The notes under the pieces were generated by a model, which did not search any database, was not told the origin of the DNA, and saw nothing but the letters and a program-made list of their open reading frames with translations. A program made the translations under genes and the position numbers. Of a DNA stretch of 64,000 nt, positions 13,101 through 33,223 are shown piece after piece. Position 1 is the first letter of the stretch; every line of letters starts with the position of its first letter. Source of the DNA: Prochilodus magdalenae (Eukaryota; Chordata; Actinopteri; Characiformes; Prochilodontidae); assembly GCA_024036415.1 (NCBI GenBank), contig JAMWET010003177.1:929501-993500 (forward strand). The letters run 5' to 3'.

Positions 13101-14507
13101 TAACAGTGTTAACAATGTCCCCTGGACACACTGTAAGCAAGTGGTCTGTGCTGTTGAGAAATAAAGAAATAAATGGCAAAAATCAGCCAAACTCACATAT
13201 TATTAATGTTGTGGAGCATTGTATATTTTTTGTAAAATAGTTTTAAGTTGGAGTAATGTAGTAGTGTTCTGGCATGATATTGCTAAATCAAACTGCTAGG
13301 ACTATACAAACTGATTCATGTATTTGAAGGAGCTTTCTGTTGGCTCAGTTACACTTGCAGCTCATTTACTTTTTGTTTTGTGTATTTTATGTACCTGTAC
13401 TAACCTTTGTGTATTGTGTGATTTGCAGACATGGCTACATACAGGGGTGTTGGTAGGCAGCGCCCTGTTCTACTACATCTTTGTTCTTGTGTTCAGCGTC
13501 ACATGTGTGAAGTGTAACTCACCCACAAATCCCTACGGCGTCGAGACCAAACTCATGTCTGAGCCACTCTACTACTGTGTGTGTGGGCTCACTACTGTAC
13601 TAGCTCTGCTGCCCAGGTAAAACACATAGAAACACTTAGGGTGGGTGATATAGCAAAAATATCACATCACTGTATTTATAACGTCTTAACGTTTTTAAGA
13701 AACATTAAAATATCATTCCATTGCCTACCTCCAAGACACACACCTACTTTACATGAACGATACATACACAACATGAACATAGTCATATGCTAAACTTTGA
13801 ACTTTGAAATTATGCTTTGCTGATAAGTTCACACATTCTCTACTTGGAACAAGGCTATAAATGCATTATGTAAGTATTTTATTAAAATGGAAAGACGTGA
13901 CATTACTGAGACAGGAAAGGTTCTTTTTGAATACTCTTTCAGCACACTCGCAGTCATCAGCCTGGGGAAGGGGTCTGAAACACAACCATCTTATAAATAT
14001 GTTCTTTACACGTGACTTGCAATTACACATTTCTACCACAGAGGTCTTTAGAACCCCCAGATATATACAGTGTAGTTTTAAATATGTATATTTCTGTTTT
14101 AGTTTTTAACATGTGTGAAAAAATACAATTGATTGTGTGCCATGTTTCCCCAGTATGTTAAATAGAGCAAATAAAAAAAAATGGCTAGAAAAATCAGTAA
14201 CATAATACTAAATTTAATAACAAACTCTCTAATATTTCTTTCTCTCTCTCTCTCTCCCTCTCTCTCTCTCTCTAGGATTTTGTGGCGCACTCTCTCTAAC
14301 TCCATTTGTCCATCTGACATGGTGAAAGCTCAGAAACTAGACAAGTCTATTCTAGAGCAATACTGCACCAGTGTTCATCAGTGGAAAGACAACAAACCAG
14401 ATAGGCAAAAAGTAAACCCCAAGCAGGTTCCTCAGACCCTCAGTGTGAATGCTGATGTCCGCCCCACTGGAGACTGCAGTCTGGAAGCAGGTTCTGTACT
14501 CTCCTGA
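98..14507 (+). CDS. atp10b: Phospholipid-transporting P4-ATPase ATP10B (3' part of gene, 15 exons)
   Basis: Lipid flippase; the family moves phosphatidylcholine and glucosylceramide to the cytosolic leaflet. Coding exons: 98-350, 1525-1724, 3070-3237 (end may be 3234), 4661-5342, 6979-7076, 7304-7430, 7619-7803, 8058-8352, 9020-9096, 10356-10481, 10781-10981, 11120-11200, 11326-11430, 13429-13616, 14276-14507. Phases join without a break to give 1005 residues. Upstream exons (actuator domain, first membrane helices) are outside the window. Visible in order: TM4 with the P4-type PVSLYVSIE motif; phosphorylation loop DKTGT (266-280); N-domain [20 protein letters not shown]; hinge [11 protein letters not shown]; then the C-terminal membrane helices. 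The ATP10B paralogue is chosen over 10A/10D from near-identity to remembered ATP10B at [24 protein letters not shown] and the [11 protein letters not shown] region. Odd points: an acidic run before ESPDEAAL, a possible microexon at 6899-6913, and a short C-terminal tail. The paralogue call is strong but made without alignment. Confidence 0.92.
1831..2050 (+). repeat. tRNA-derived SINE in atp10b intron
   Basis: The 5' end carries a Pol III A-box-like stretch (TGGTGTAGCTCAGCGG) and a B box (GGTTCGAATCC near 1900-1910), followed by a non-tRNA body. It ends in the fish SINE/LINE tail GCATCAGCTAAATGCCATAA near 2024-2043. It is not a functional tRNA gene, because no cloverleaf closes and the tail is SINE-specific. 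Confidence 0.82.
4012..4116. repeat. Two (TA)n microsatellites
   Basis: Two pure TA tracts (about 4012-4050 and 4079-4116) are separated by about 30 bases of unique sequence, in the atp10b intron before the large N-domain exon. Confidence 0.9.
4140..4232 (+). repeat. Fish retroposon tail-like fragment
   Basis: A short AAT-rich run followed by a 'tatagagcacctttcatacc...cagctcaatgtgctttacag' type sequence, common at the 3' ends of fish retroposons. Only the tail is visible, so the parent family is not assigned. Confidence 0.45.
5021..5077 (+). repeat. Coding GAT/GAR trinucleotide repeat (polyacidic tract)
   Basis: Inside atp10b exon 4661-5342. Eight GAT codons (5021-5044), one Val codon, then ten GAA/GAG codons (5048-5077), giving D8-V-E10. 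The tract directly precedes [13 protein letters not shown] of the nucleotide-binding domain. The D run is one repeated codon, while the E run mixes GAA and GAG. Confidence 0.95.
5760..5978 (+). repeat. Degenerate GGTTAGGG-rich minisatellite
   Basis: A G/T-rich stretch in the intron after exon 4661-5342. It repeats variants of 'ttgctttgaggttagggtt' at roughly 33-45 base spacing (near 5797, 5829, 5862, 5895, 5936), and contains several TTAGGG-like words. The copies are too diverged to be a telomere array. Confidence 0.65.
6899..6913 (+). other. Candidate 15-nt microexon of atp10b
   Basis: A T-rich tract and CAG lead into a 15-base segment, followed by GTGAAT. Entry and exit are both phase 1, matching the flanking exons (ending 5342, starting 6979). 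Inclusion would add five residues (reading DWKPT) between the KGAD region and TQKHLDDYA. Mammalian ATP10B is longer at this loop. Splicing is inferred from sequence only. Confidence 0.45.
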
Positions 14508-16249
14508 CCAGACATTGTTTGAGCTGATATAGCTTCAAAATTAAGAAGTTGCTCGAAGCAATTGGTTGCACTTTACAGATCTGGAGATACTTGGCAGGTC
14601 CAGTCAAATCTCACTGCTGGTTTGCTCTGACCAGTGACGGTGCTCAGACCCAGCACTGATGTGCCTCCGTGCTCCTACCTTCTGATTTGAATCCTGCTCC
14701 AGCACATAGGAACTTGATATGTTCTTAATGTGGCCCGGAGCATAGACTACTATAGCATTGTTTCTACCTAATAGGCTGTGTTGCCTTAAATAACACCTGC
14801 ACTCCAGCACTCTGCAGGTGGAAAGGAGCTGACGGAATGTGTTGAGGACCAGTCAGTGAAGCATCTTGATTCACTACAAAAGGTTTTGGCAGTTCAGCTT
14901 CTATACCTTTGTTCAAAAATGTTACATGGTATTTGACTACATAAATATCCAAACACATGACCCATAAAGGAATGGTCCAAAGTTTTGCCCTCCACAAAAC
15001 AAGCATTTTATTTATTTTCAGGTCTTTAAATGATTCTGATGTTTTGTTTTTCTTCTGAAGACACATTCAGTGCAAAATTAACCTCACCCAGCCTACATTT
15101 ACTCTATTGTTAGTATTATTAATTTCGGATTTCTGCTCAGCTCTTTCTGTCTTGCCTGTTCAAGTGAAAGTTCCACAAACAAGACAGTCCATTATTGCAG
15201 TGGCAATGCAGTTCATGTTAACACTAGATGATGACAGCAATAATGTGTGCAAGCGAAAAATCCCAAAAACAGATGTCTAGGTGTTGTAGAGCTTTTACAC
15301 TGACTGGACAACTACGCATTGCATATGTATATACTCTAGGACCACATATGAAAGAGCTCAGATTTGATTTGGAAAGCTCTGAAGGGTTCCCACAGATCTA
15401 AATTTTTAGTCTGTGTTACATTTAGGCACATCAGTCAAGAGTTTTACTAATGCGTAGTGTGACTGTAGCCTGATAGAAAATCTCATGCATTAATATCACA
15501 ATATTCAGTTCAGCTAATGTTTACATTTTATAATAAGGACTTGGTAAAACAGCATGTAATCGTTTTGATTGTTGGTAGCAAAATATAAGTTCGGACCATT
15601 TTACCCAAACCTGGAGGAAGTTCTGTGTCCTGTGTATGCTGAGGCATTTGGCTTTTTCATTTTTTTTTTTTTTTGTTGTTGTTTTTTAGTGGGGGAGCAT
15701 TGAACTAATCCTTTAACACACAACACACACTGTTATTTATAGGTGTAGTGTATGACTACACGTGTTTAATTGTATGTGGATCTCATTGTCAGTAATAATA
15801 TCATGAGAGAAAGTTCATGTGTTGATTGACTGAATAGTTCATGTGGATTATTTCTGTAAGCAGAGCTTGGCGTCTCATGCAACTCTGAGACCATGAACTA
15901 TTATGAACTATGTATTATGAAATCTGAAAAGTAATGTGAGTATAAGAGACTGACCTGTGTTGATCCACTATTATCCTAAAAACTGATCATGTTAATGCCC
16001 GGACCAGTGCAGTGAGGAGTTTTCTTTGTATTTTAAGAGGCCTTTACTTGACCAAAAAATGCCTTTGTGTATAATTAGGTTTTGGAAAATGATGATGTTG
16101 AAAATGTCTGTTTTTTTGTTTGTCTGTTTTCTATGCAAAGAATAAAATACGGAACAACCGAGTCCCAACTTCACTCTCTAATGCAGATAGAATTTCCTTG
16201 GCTACTAGCGGTGAAATAGCAGCTGTAAGTGCTGTTACTGGAAAGTGGA

Positions 16250-16525
16250 ACCTCAATGGAGCAACAACAGCTGCGATGTGGTAGACCATGCAGGCTCACA
16301 GAACAGGGCCACGGAGAGCTATGATGGAAGTTTGATGGATGCCAGGAGGAAGTTACCTGTCCAAACAGTTTGGGGAAGGCCGTTTTTGATGTCAGTGCCT
16401 AAATTAATTAATACTGTTTTGTCTAAATGGGAACAAATTCCCACAGCCGTGTTTCAGAAGCTAGATCTAAGATTTCCCAGAGCGGTGGAGGCTATTGTAG
16501 CAGTAAAGGGAGGCCAATTCTACTG
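16250..16525 (+). pseudogene. Tc1-like transposase C-terminal remnant
   Basis: The plus strand reads a segment ending KWEQIPTAVFQKL...FPRAVEAIVAVKGGQF, which resembles the extreme C-terminus of Tc1/mariner transposases (W-x-x-I-P-...-KL-...-R-...-KGG). No catalytic DDE region or terminal repeats were identified here, so it is a dead fragment. Confidence 0.5.
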
Positions 16526-16639
16526 TATATTATGCCCTTAATGCTCAGTTCCACAGACTTTTCCAGAATTCAGTGGTTGAGATGTAAACACTTGGAGTGG
16601 GTTGATGTGAAATGGTTTATTTGTAAAGACAGACTCCTC

Positions 16640-16935
16640 TGATTTCCTTACAGTGGTGGTGATAGGAGCCAGGATTAAAGTTTTGCCTTTTGCATAAAAC
16701 TGCTGAGAATTTTTTGTAACAGTCTGTATGCATGTAGTCCTGTGTATGCAGCCTTCTGCCAGTGGTGCTGGTCCTAACAGAATGGTTCATGGAGGGCATT
16801 ACTGCTCAGTGAATGTCTGCAATCGTGGATGTTGGGTCAGTCAGGTTCAGTGATAAGGCCCGTCTTTGCTTGCGTCATGTGCACAACTGAATCATTCGCA
16901 TGTCACACAATGTTAGACCTACCCACCAAGTTTCA
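16640..16935 (-). repeat. Dispersed repeat, minus-oriented copy
   Basis: Reverse complement of a block seen again at about 37850-38060. Shared words include the 'ggtcagtcaggtacagtgat' type stretch, 'tgaatgtctgtaatcgtgg' and the 'gccaatggcc' region. A shorter relative lies at about 22490-22600. Element class is not recognised. Confidence 0.6.
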
Positions 16936-17627
16936 TTCCTGTCGACTGATTCCTTCTGGAATGCTACTAATGTTTTTATTATGAGTGTATGTACCTCTCT
17001 GGAGTGACCTGATAAAAACAAGGTTAACTGAGTTGGCAAAAAAGTTAAAGATAAAACATTTTTTTAGTATTTTGAGCAATATATGTTTGTAGTTTATTAG
17101 TTTATAGTTAATAAATAGGTAAAGGAGGAAAAGGTAAAGGAGGTCACTGCATGATTAGTACTTAGTAACACATTTCACAAGCATCACAAGTTCTTCAGCC
17201 TTTCTTTTAGTTCTTGTTTGAGGAATTTTCACTCATTCATCTTTGCACAACTTCAGTATTCTTGGGCCAACACGTCCAGACTGCTGTTTTGAGGTGTCAG
17301 CATCAGGCTTCTTTAGAGGTTCCTCTATAAATCTCTGATGCTGAAGTTTTGGTTTTCTTCTGATGGCTCTTCCATGATGTTCATACTTGTGCCCATTTGA
17401 CCCCCAACTCCAGAATCTGCCAAGCTTCCTGCAAGTCTTCTGCAGCCGAATGTGAGGTTTTGATTTGGCTTTCTGTGAATCCTGGAGCAGTTCTCTAGAA
17501 AAGCTTTTTCGAGATCTGCCTGAAATCACTTTATCTTTCTATAGAGTTCCTCTGCCTTGCTGGAATCAGTTATTTAATGCTCAGAGTGCTGGTGAGCTGC
17601 TTAGAGGGGCTCATGGGGCTCATCTAT

Positions 17628-17804
17628 CTAATTTATCTGTCTGTCTGTTTGTCTGTGTGTCTGTCCGTCTATCTGTGTGTGTGTCTGTATATCTATCTAT
17701 CTATCTATCTATCTAATTTATCTGTCTGTCTATCTATCTATCTGTGTGTGTGTGTGTCTGTCTGTCTGTCCGTCTATCTATGTGTCTGTGTTAGTTCACT
17801 TACA

Positions 17805-17845
<41 letters not shown>

Positions 17846-17960
17846 GTGTGTCTGTCTGTCTGTTCACTTACATACCTACCTACCTGTCTGTCTTTCTGCC
17901 TGTCCATTCGTTTATCTGTGCATCTGTCTATCCGTCCGTCTGTCTGTCTCTGTATGGTTT
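17628..17960 (+). repeat. Compound (TCTG)n/(TATC)n microsatellite
   Basis: About 330 bases of interspersed TCTG, TATC and TGTG units, 340 to 670 bases upstream of the dapp1 start codon. Open reading frames through it (Tyr-Leu-Ser-Ile repeats) are artefacts. Confidence 0.95.
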
Positions 17961-18120
17961 GGGAGTTATGGAAGTATCATGTGTTTTCGTGCATCTTTAC
18001 TCCTGTTTCAACACGGCCCCTCGCTTTCTGACGGCACTTCTAGCCGCTGGACTAAAAACAGCTCCTTTATCAGACTCTAAATTTACCATTGTGTCCATTA
18101 CGCACTCTACACATGCAGTG

Positions 18121-18300
18121 GACCGTAAAGCAAATGTCAGAGCGCCGCTCGGTAGGCCCCGCCCCCCCCGTGTTGCCGTGGGCGTGCCTACAGCTTCCTC
18201 TTGGCCGCCTTCACTCAGCTAGCAGGCTTGAACTCCAGTCGCGCTGCAGCGTCTCTGCGCTCAGGTGTACAGGCGGCGTCCTGCTAGTGCCAGTCCAGAC
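18121..18300 (+). promoter_or_regulatory. Putative dapp1 promoter / 5' UTR
   Basis: A locally GC- and CpG-rich stretch in an AT-rich background. It contains a GC-box-like CCCCGCCCCC (near 18157-18168) and, read on the minus strand, AAGAGGAAG (18194-18202), the PU.1/ETS core. The start codon follows at 18301. No TATA box is obvious; the TSS is not determined. Confidence 0.5.
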
Positions 18301-27301
<9,001 letters not shown>

Positions 27302-29190
27302 TGGTTACAATGGAAGGAAGGAGCGAGAGTGTGAACAGTGGATGCAGTTAAGAATGATATAAGAGGATGATCTAATGAAAAGGTCAGAGGCCTAGAGATG
27401 ATGAGGATGCATTCTTTTGGCCAGTGTTATCTGAGATCAAGGAAGTCTATGAATCACACTTAATCTCAGTGGAGATAATGTGTCATAAGGACACTTTGCT
27501 TTCCAGTCATGCTGACCACTTCTGAAGACAGAACCTGGAGGATATCAGATGAAGAAAGAAAGTGGGTTTGATGACATTTATAAACGGGGCTTTGAAGATG
27601 CCCGTCTATCACTCTGACGAATTAAACATTATTCTTTTCACTGCGGAACCACACAGCACCTGTTGTGCACTGGTTCATGGTGTGGACAAAATAACGGAAA
27701 CACCGCATGGAAGAAAAAAAAACGGTTTAACCTTTAAATGACTAAATCACAGTTACAAAGATGTTTTTTAGTTTTAAGAGAGTGCGGAAAGTCATGATGT
27801 ATGTAAAAGTTTGAGTTAACGTTCTCTCCAGCAAACAAACTTGTTTCTGCAACTTTTGGTGCACAAATATTATAATTTTTTAAAATGTATTTCTCTTTAT
27901 TTTCCAATTACTAAGTTTGCTGCATTTAATGTTTTATCCCTGCCCCATACATCGAATTCAGCATATACAGTGACTGTGCATTTAAATGTATTGAATGTGT
28001 TCAATTATCTTCACTTACAAAATCAAACAAAACATACAGTTTGACCAAAAATGCCCAAACTATTGCATATTTGGCATATGGCTATATGTAACTGAAAGCA
28101 ACATTGGGCCCAAGATAGCTGCATTAGTCACGTACACTGCGATTATTTTTTTTATACATATTAAAAAGAAAGGTCACAAAACAAAGTTCGCAAACATGAC
28201 AGCCAATCTAGGATTGCCACAAAGGCCAACTTTCTTTATTTAGCAACCAAAACAGTTCAGGAAGCTGGCATACAGTCAGAATAACGCATGCTCACCCATG
28301 AGGCCATATTAAAGTATCGGTTATACTGTCTCCATATCCACTATCAGATCAAATAAACAGGTTTCATGATAAGGTCCAGCCCTTCCACAGCCTCTTCAAT
28401 CAACAGATCTACACATTATTACTCCTGTATGGAAAGTTCTAAAGCGCACACCACCAAATACACAGCACATATACTTCCTTTATTTCATTACTTAAACTAC
28501 TGGAGGCTTTAATGCATGAAGCATGGTTAAATGTCCTCCTTAATGCCATTAATTACCTATATAACTGCCTTCTCAGAAGAACTGAAGCTCTTCCATGGCC
28601 ATACGGTTTATTAGGTGTTTCCCATATTTTGTCCACACTATGTACTTGAGTATTTCTGATGGTGAAGCAGATTTTATTTCATCTACTCTTATAAAAATAT
28701 ACATACCCATAATATACAAAATAGAGCTAGGAAAGAGAAGACTGTACTGTAAAACATGCTTTAGTGGTTGAAACTGAAAAAATTACTTTGGGTGTGATAA
28801 TCAGTTTTACAAAGTTTTAATAAACTTAAATACTTCAAAACAATGCAAAGCAACACTGTAGTTTAGATGACCATGTGTAGTATTTGCCAGCCATTTACAC
28901 CATTAAAGAACACTACAGACGTCAACCTCCACCCACTTTTTACAAGGTATTACAGAAACATGACATGTATATTTTAATAGTTTCAGTACTTCATTTTTTA
29001 CTTTTCTTGTGAAGCTGATATACTCTTATCTGGCAGAGACGGGTCTGTTAGATAATCTGAGCCTGAATATATATATACTGGGACTGTTTATTAAATGCCC
29101 CGCCTGGAGGATGCAGAAAACAGTATCTGTTCTCTTTGCATTTACGTCTGTAATAATGTAAATCTTCAATAAATACACAGTATTTTTGTA
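27302..29190 (+). other. dapp1 3' UTR (putative)
   Basis: No coding exon is recognised. Candidate AATAAA signals lie near 28351, 28814 and 29168, so alternative 3' ends are possible. The last would end the transcript against the lamtor3 3' end. Confidence 0.5.
29168..29173 (+). terminator. Poly(A) signal, candidate distal signal of dapp1
   Basis: AATAAA on the plus strand. It is the last one before the convergent gene, and a T-rich stretch follows within 20 bases. Confidence 0.45.
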
Positions 29191-29209
29191 CATCAAAGTC
29201 TTACAGAAA

Positions 29210-29215
29210 TTTATT
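29210..29215 (-). terminator. Poly(A) signal, candidate for lamtor3
   Basis: AATAAA on the minus strand, about 220 bases downstream of the lamtor3 stop codon. Cleavage would fall near 29185-29195. Confidence 0.6.
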
Positions 29216-29433
29216 AATTAGAAGAAAACAACACAAACAGAAAGGGGTTACATTCATAATAGAAACATACAGCATCAAGAGCAACTGACAGGAAATTCCA
29301 TTTCACAGCCAACATACCACTGTGTGTGTATATCAACACAAGAGGGAATTGTAGCGATGTCCAAGGTGCATGTGTTTGGCTCTCGCGACCTGATGCAGGT
29401 GTAGGATGTTGTAGTTGTAAATGCATACAATTC

Positions 29434-32400
29434 CTAAGCGACCTCTACCACCTGTCTCAGTTCCTCAATCAGCGGTACAAGCTCCTTCTCCAAACTGATG
29501 ATCAAACCTAAAAATAACAGTTGCAGAAACCAATCAGTAACTGAAACTACACACATCGAGCAGTTATCATAACGCAGTTCAACATTAGGGAGAGTGTTCT
29601 GTATGACATTATATCTGTGCTGATGTGAGAGATGAAAAACTATGGCCAAAAATAGATCAAATACCAAACAAACCACAAAGCACCACCTACCACTTCTCTG
29701 CTATAGCAACACCACGTAGCATTTGGGTTTTAGAGACCTCTTTAGTGGAAATACGTAACTGCATGCAATGTGTGAAAGAACCTTCTGACCCTGATTACAC
29801 CTGGGTACTTCACGCATCTCGAGTATCGGGGTTATATCAGGATGAGACCAAGCCGCATGAAAATGCAAGTAAAAACACAAACACGACGCATTCAAAGCTG
29901 ATTTAAATCCGTTCACTTAAACCACTTCAGCATGCGTCTGCAGACAGATTTAGGCCACTTCAGCATGCGTCTGCAGACGGATTTAGGCCACTTCAGCATG
30001 CGTCTGCAGACGGATTAAGTATTGCATCAGTCTGACCAACCAGAGACATATTTGACTATTAAGTGTAATTGCATGTGGCTAAAATCTTTTTAGGATACAA
30101 GCCAAAGACTAGTCATATGAAGTGACCAGGTGTAAACTGCGTTTTTATAGCATCTGTTGTGTTTTGGACTTGCACAAAGGAATGTCTTCTGAGGATGGGA
30201 ATGAATTTTCTGTATAACGTTGATTTTACATTTGAGACCTAAGCTTTGAGCCGTGCTTTCTTTTTGAGACTGTGCGTGTGTTGTTAAATCGTAAAGACAT
30301 TTGGCATGGTCTGAAACACTCCCACCAAAATTGTAGATCCCTCTGACAACCATTTTAGATTTTACTGGGTGGTTTGCAGGACTGCGACCTCACCATACTC
30401 GTGTGTTTTTCATAATGCTAATGCTTTAAGTTCTAAGTTTTAAAATATAAATAAATAAATAAATAATTCTACATCACATGCGACAAATCAAGTCAATCCT
30501 GTCAATGTCATTAATTCACATTTCTGACACTCACCCGTGTTGGCACTACTACTTGCAATGAAGCTGATCACTAGGGGTAACCGGTTAAACTGCACAATCT
30601 GCGACACAGACAAACAACGTAAAAACATCGCACGGTGACTCGTTAACAAACAGCTTTCAAGTGATGATAATTAATTGGACCTGGAACTGGGTCCATGAGG
30701 TAAATACCTGATAGGTGTTATAGTAGCAGATGATGCTCTTATTTTTGGATAGCCCCAGCTTGCTGCCCTGATCAGTGGCCAAGGCAAAGGTGGAGAGAAA
30801 GCCTGGCCGCAGGGCGTACTCTGGAGCATTGTCATTGGCAACTTCATGGAACAACACAAACAACAAAGATGCATTACAAGCAACGCAAAGAGTAGGGAAC
30901 AAAACCAAGCAGAGGCTTTAATGCTACAACCACTTTGATGATTGTAGAACAGGATGAATTGAATTACCTTTGACTACAGGAACTCCATCTCTGTCCGTTA
31001 CTACTATTGCATGGAGTCCTTCAACCCTGAGAAAGAGACAAAGTGGAAAGAAATGATTACTGTATACATCATGGAAGCATTTAACAACTGTAAAAGTACT
31101 GAAAGGAATGTGTGCTTCCTAAAACAGTTGCTCTCATGTAACTTCACCCTCTAAACATTTTGCTCATGAGGTAATGATAAAAAAAATATAGATTGTATCA
31201 CACGACTAACAGACATTTTACAGTAACAGACATTCAGAACTACAGTAGTCAGTTCTGTTTGATGAATACATGTCCAGAGAATGTGAGCTATAACAGACTT
31301 CTGGAACTGTGTTAATACCACTATAGTGATAGCGTTAAATCTTCACAATATCCCAAACCCTGCCTGTTGATTACTGAGTGACATTTTTACATTTATTCAG
31401 CTTGCAACTCTCTGGGTTTACTTACAGCAGATAAATCGGCTCTGCTTTCCCTAAATGTTTTGCTGATTTTGGTGTTTACATATGATATAATCATGATATG
31501 TGACAGACAACACAAGCTTGGACCATAGTGGCATATACTATTGAGAATCTCATCCAGATATTCTTACAGTCCCACCATGACTATAAGACTAAAGAGTTTA
31601 AAGTGGACCTATTATGTTCAATTTCAGGGTCAAGATGTTATTTTTGGAGCATACTAGAAGTGTGTGTCTTTAAGCCCAGCCTTCCAAAGAGCCCAGTGTG
31701 TTTAACCAACTGAGTAGCATCCCGCTACAGGTTGCGTCAGCAAAGCGCTATGGCCATCCTTACAATGGCATTGGTTCAACCATATCAGTTGGATCTTGAG
31801 TTTAATCCTGAAGGTCAGAGTGAGCAAACTGATAGAACAAGATCCACCTTCAAAAGCCAGCCTGGAGCAGGAGAGTGGCAAGTTTTACTTTTTTGGCTCT
31901 CTGTGTGGTGTATGAGGGTGGGGCAAGCTTTACAGGAGGCGGGCAATAAGGACTGTGTTACAGGTGTTTTCTCCATCTTGAAACTTGTACTTTCAGCTTT
32001 ATAACTAGGCAGACAGTTTATATGCACGAAAAGCTACATAACACACTAAAGGAAAGGGGACAAACAGAAAGAGCATAACCAATTCCATAAAAATGCCAGC
32101 ATAGGAAGTCTGAATATACTGACTGAAGCCTTGGATGATGTTTTACAATAGTTTTGAGAAGATTATGGATTATGATTTGTTGTTGTTTTTAATGCGTAGA
32201 GGGAAATTCAATATAATACCCAAAGAAATGTAATCCTTTGAGATTTACCACTAATTTACCATTTTGCCCAATTACGTATACAAATGCTAAACAATAAAAC
32301 AAAAAAAGATCAAATTTGCCCTGTAAATATTGAGAATCCATGATTTGGTCATTTGTCCACCATGAGACACTCAGCATTAAAGCAGCCTGAATGAGTCTTT

Positions 32401-32633
32401 CCATTCTGAGTAACCAGGGGACTTCCCCTTCAAAAGATAAAATCTTTTAAATGATAAAAACACTACTTACGTGGGCAACTGTTTGTATAAGTACCTCTTC
32501 AAATCCTGCATTGGAGAATTCAGACATATCATAAGGGTTACATGATGTGCTGAGCTAGTTTAAACCCAAAAAGCCCCAAAAGAGCATCACTTCACATTCA
32601 GACAGGGAACTTTAAACTACTCACATCTGCCAT
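29434..32633 (-). CDS. lamtor3: LAMTOR3 (MP1), Ragulator complex subunit
   Basis: Roadblock-fold scaffold that pairs with LAMTOR2 in the Ragulator complex on late endosomes/lysosomes, supporting Rag-mTORC1 activation and MEK1-ERK signalling. Exons in transcript order: 32625-32633 (only Met-Ala-Asp), 32471-32505, 30968-31026, 30708-30841, 30535-30598, 29434-29507. All phases join to give 124 residues, exactly the mammalian length. Recognisable blocks are DLKRYLYKQLPTVEGLHA, VANDNAPEYALRPGFLS, GLSKNKSIICYYNTYQ, NRLPLVISFIASSSANTG and EELRQVVEVA at the end. The start is fixed by the tiny first coding exon, with 5' UTR continuing to 32674, and a further non-coding exon probably begins at 32952. 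It is tail to tail with dapp1, as in tetrapods, and head to head with rrh. Confidence 0.98.
29923..30018. repeat. 33-bp unit tandemly repeated three times
   Basis: Units begin at 29923, 29956 and 29989, starting CACTTCAGCATGCGTCTGCA. Copies 1 and 2 differ at one base; the third is cut short. It lies in the last lamtor3 intron. Each unit contains GCATGC and CTGCAG palindromes. Confidence 0.95.
31597..32066. repeat. TIR-type MITE in lamtor3 intron
   Basis: The left end TTAAAGTGGACCTATTATG matches the 'AAAGGRGACCTATTATG' termini of a very common fish MITE. The right end is degenerate (aaaggaaaggggac near 32046-32060). It fills about a third of intron 31027-32470. Confidence 0.5.
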
Positions 32634-33060
32634 GTTGTATTACTGCGGGCTACGAGTAGCGACTGCACGGCACCCTGTAACAACACAGCACCTTAATCAG
32701 TGACCTGAGCTGTAAACCAGACCACTGATATTAAACAGAACAGGTCTGTATTTCAGCACACACAGGTCTCTGTCTATATGTGTATCTGTATGTGTCTGAG
32801 TTAGCCACATAGGCTAGTCAGCCAAGTGCATAAAACTTCGCCAAGCTTTTCATTAACGACTCTGTTACCATCCCCGTGTTCCTTGTGCACATTTAGACAC
32901 ATTTAGGTCAATAAAATATAAATAATGAAGGCAGACATTGGGCGTTTTTACCTTATCTAAGCCTTTCGAGGGGTTCCGTCTCTTGTTTGCTGTATTTATC
33001 ACATGACACAAAACAGACACACTTCCCTAAACGTCATTTCCGTTTCCGCGGTGTGGGTCT
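32634..33060 (-). promoter_or_regulatory. lamtor3 5' UTR and promoter
   Basis: 5' UTR within the first coding exon extends to an acceptor at 32675. A donor-like GATAAG/GTAAAA at 32951/32952 suggests an upstream non-coding exon from 32952 to about 33060. CpG-containing sequence (TTCCGTTTCCGCGG) near 33036-33052 probably marks the TSS region. No TATA box is evident. Confidence 0.5.
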
Positions 33061-33140
33061 GTGTCCCTCTAGTGGGCTGTGAGTGTCGTTTCAGAGGTGG
33101 AGGACATAACACTTACTGTCAGACTGGATAGTCTGTGTAT

Positions 33141-33223
<83 letters not shown>
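33141..33223 (+). repeat. (TATC)n microsatellite
   Basis: About 21 TATC units, within roughly 100 bases upstream of the presumed lamtor3 TSS. Confidence 0.97.

Larger units (their letters stand above)
14508..18120. other. atp10b 3' UTR and intergenic region
   Basis: No further coding exon is recognised. The first part is presumably the atp10b 3' UTR; one candidate poly(A) signal (AATAAA) lies near 16141, far from the stop. The rest holds Tc1-like transposase remains, a dispersed repeat near 16640-16930, an unclassified repeat-like stretch near 17160-17560 and a large TCTG/TATC satellite. Confidence 0.6.

Noticed and set aside
17577..18222. Tyr-Leu-Ser-Ile-rich open frames up to 181 residues
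   Set aside because: Translation of the TCTG/TATC microsatellite; no gene evidence.
29923..30018. CRISPR-like repeat array
   Set aside because: Units are directly contiguous with no spacers, only three copies, in a vertebrate intron.
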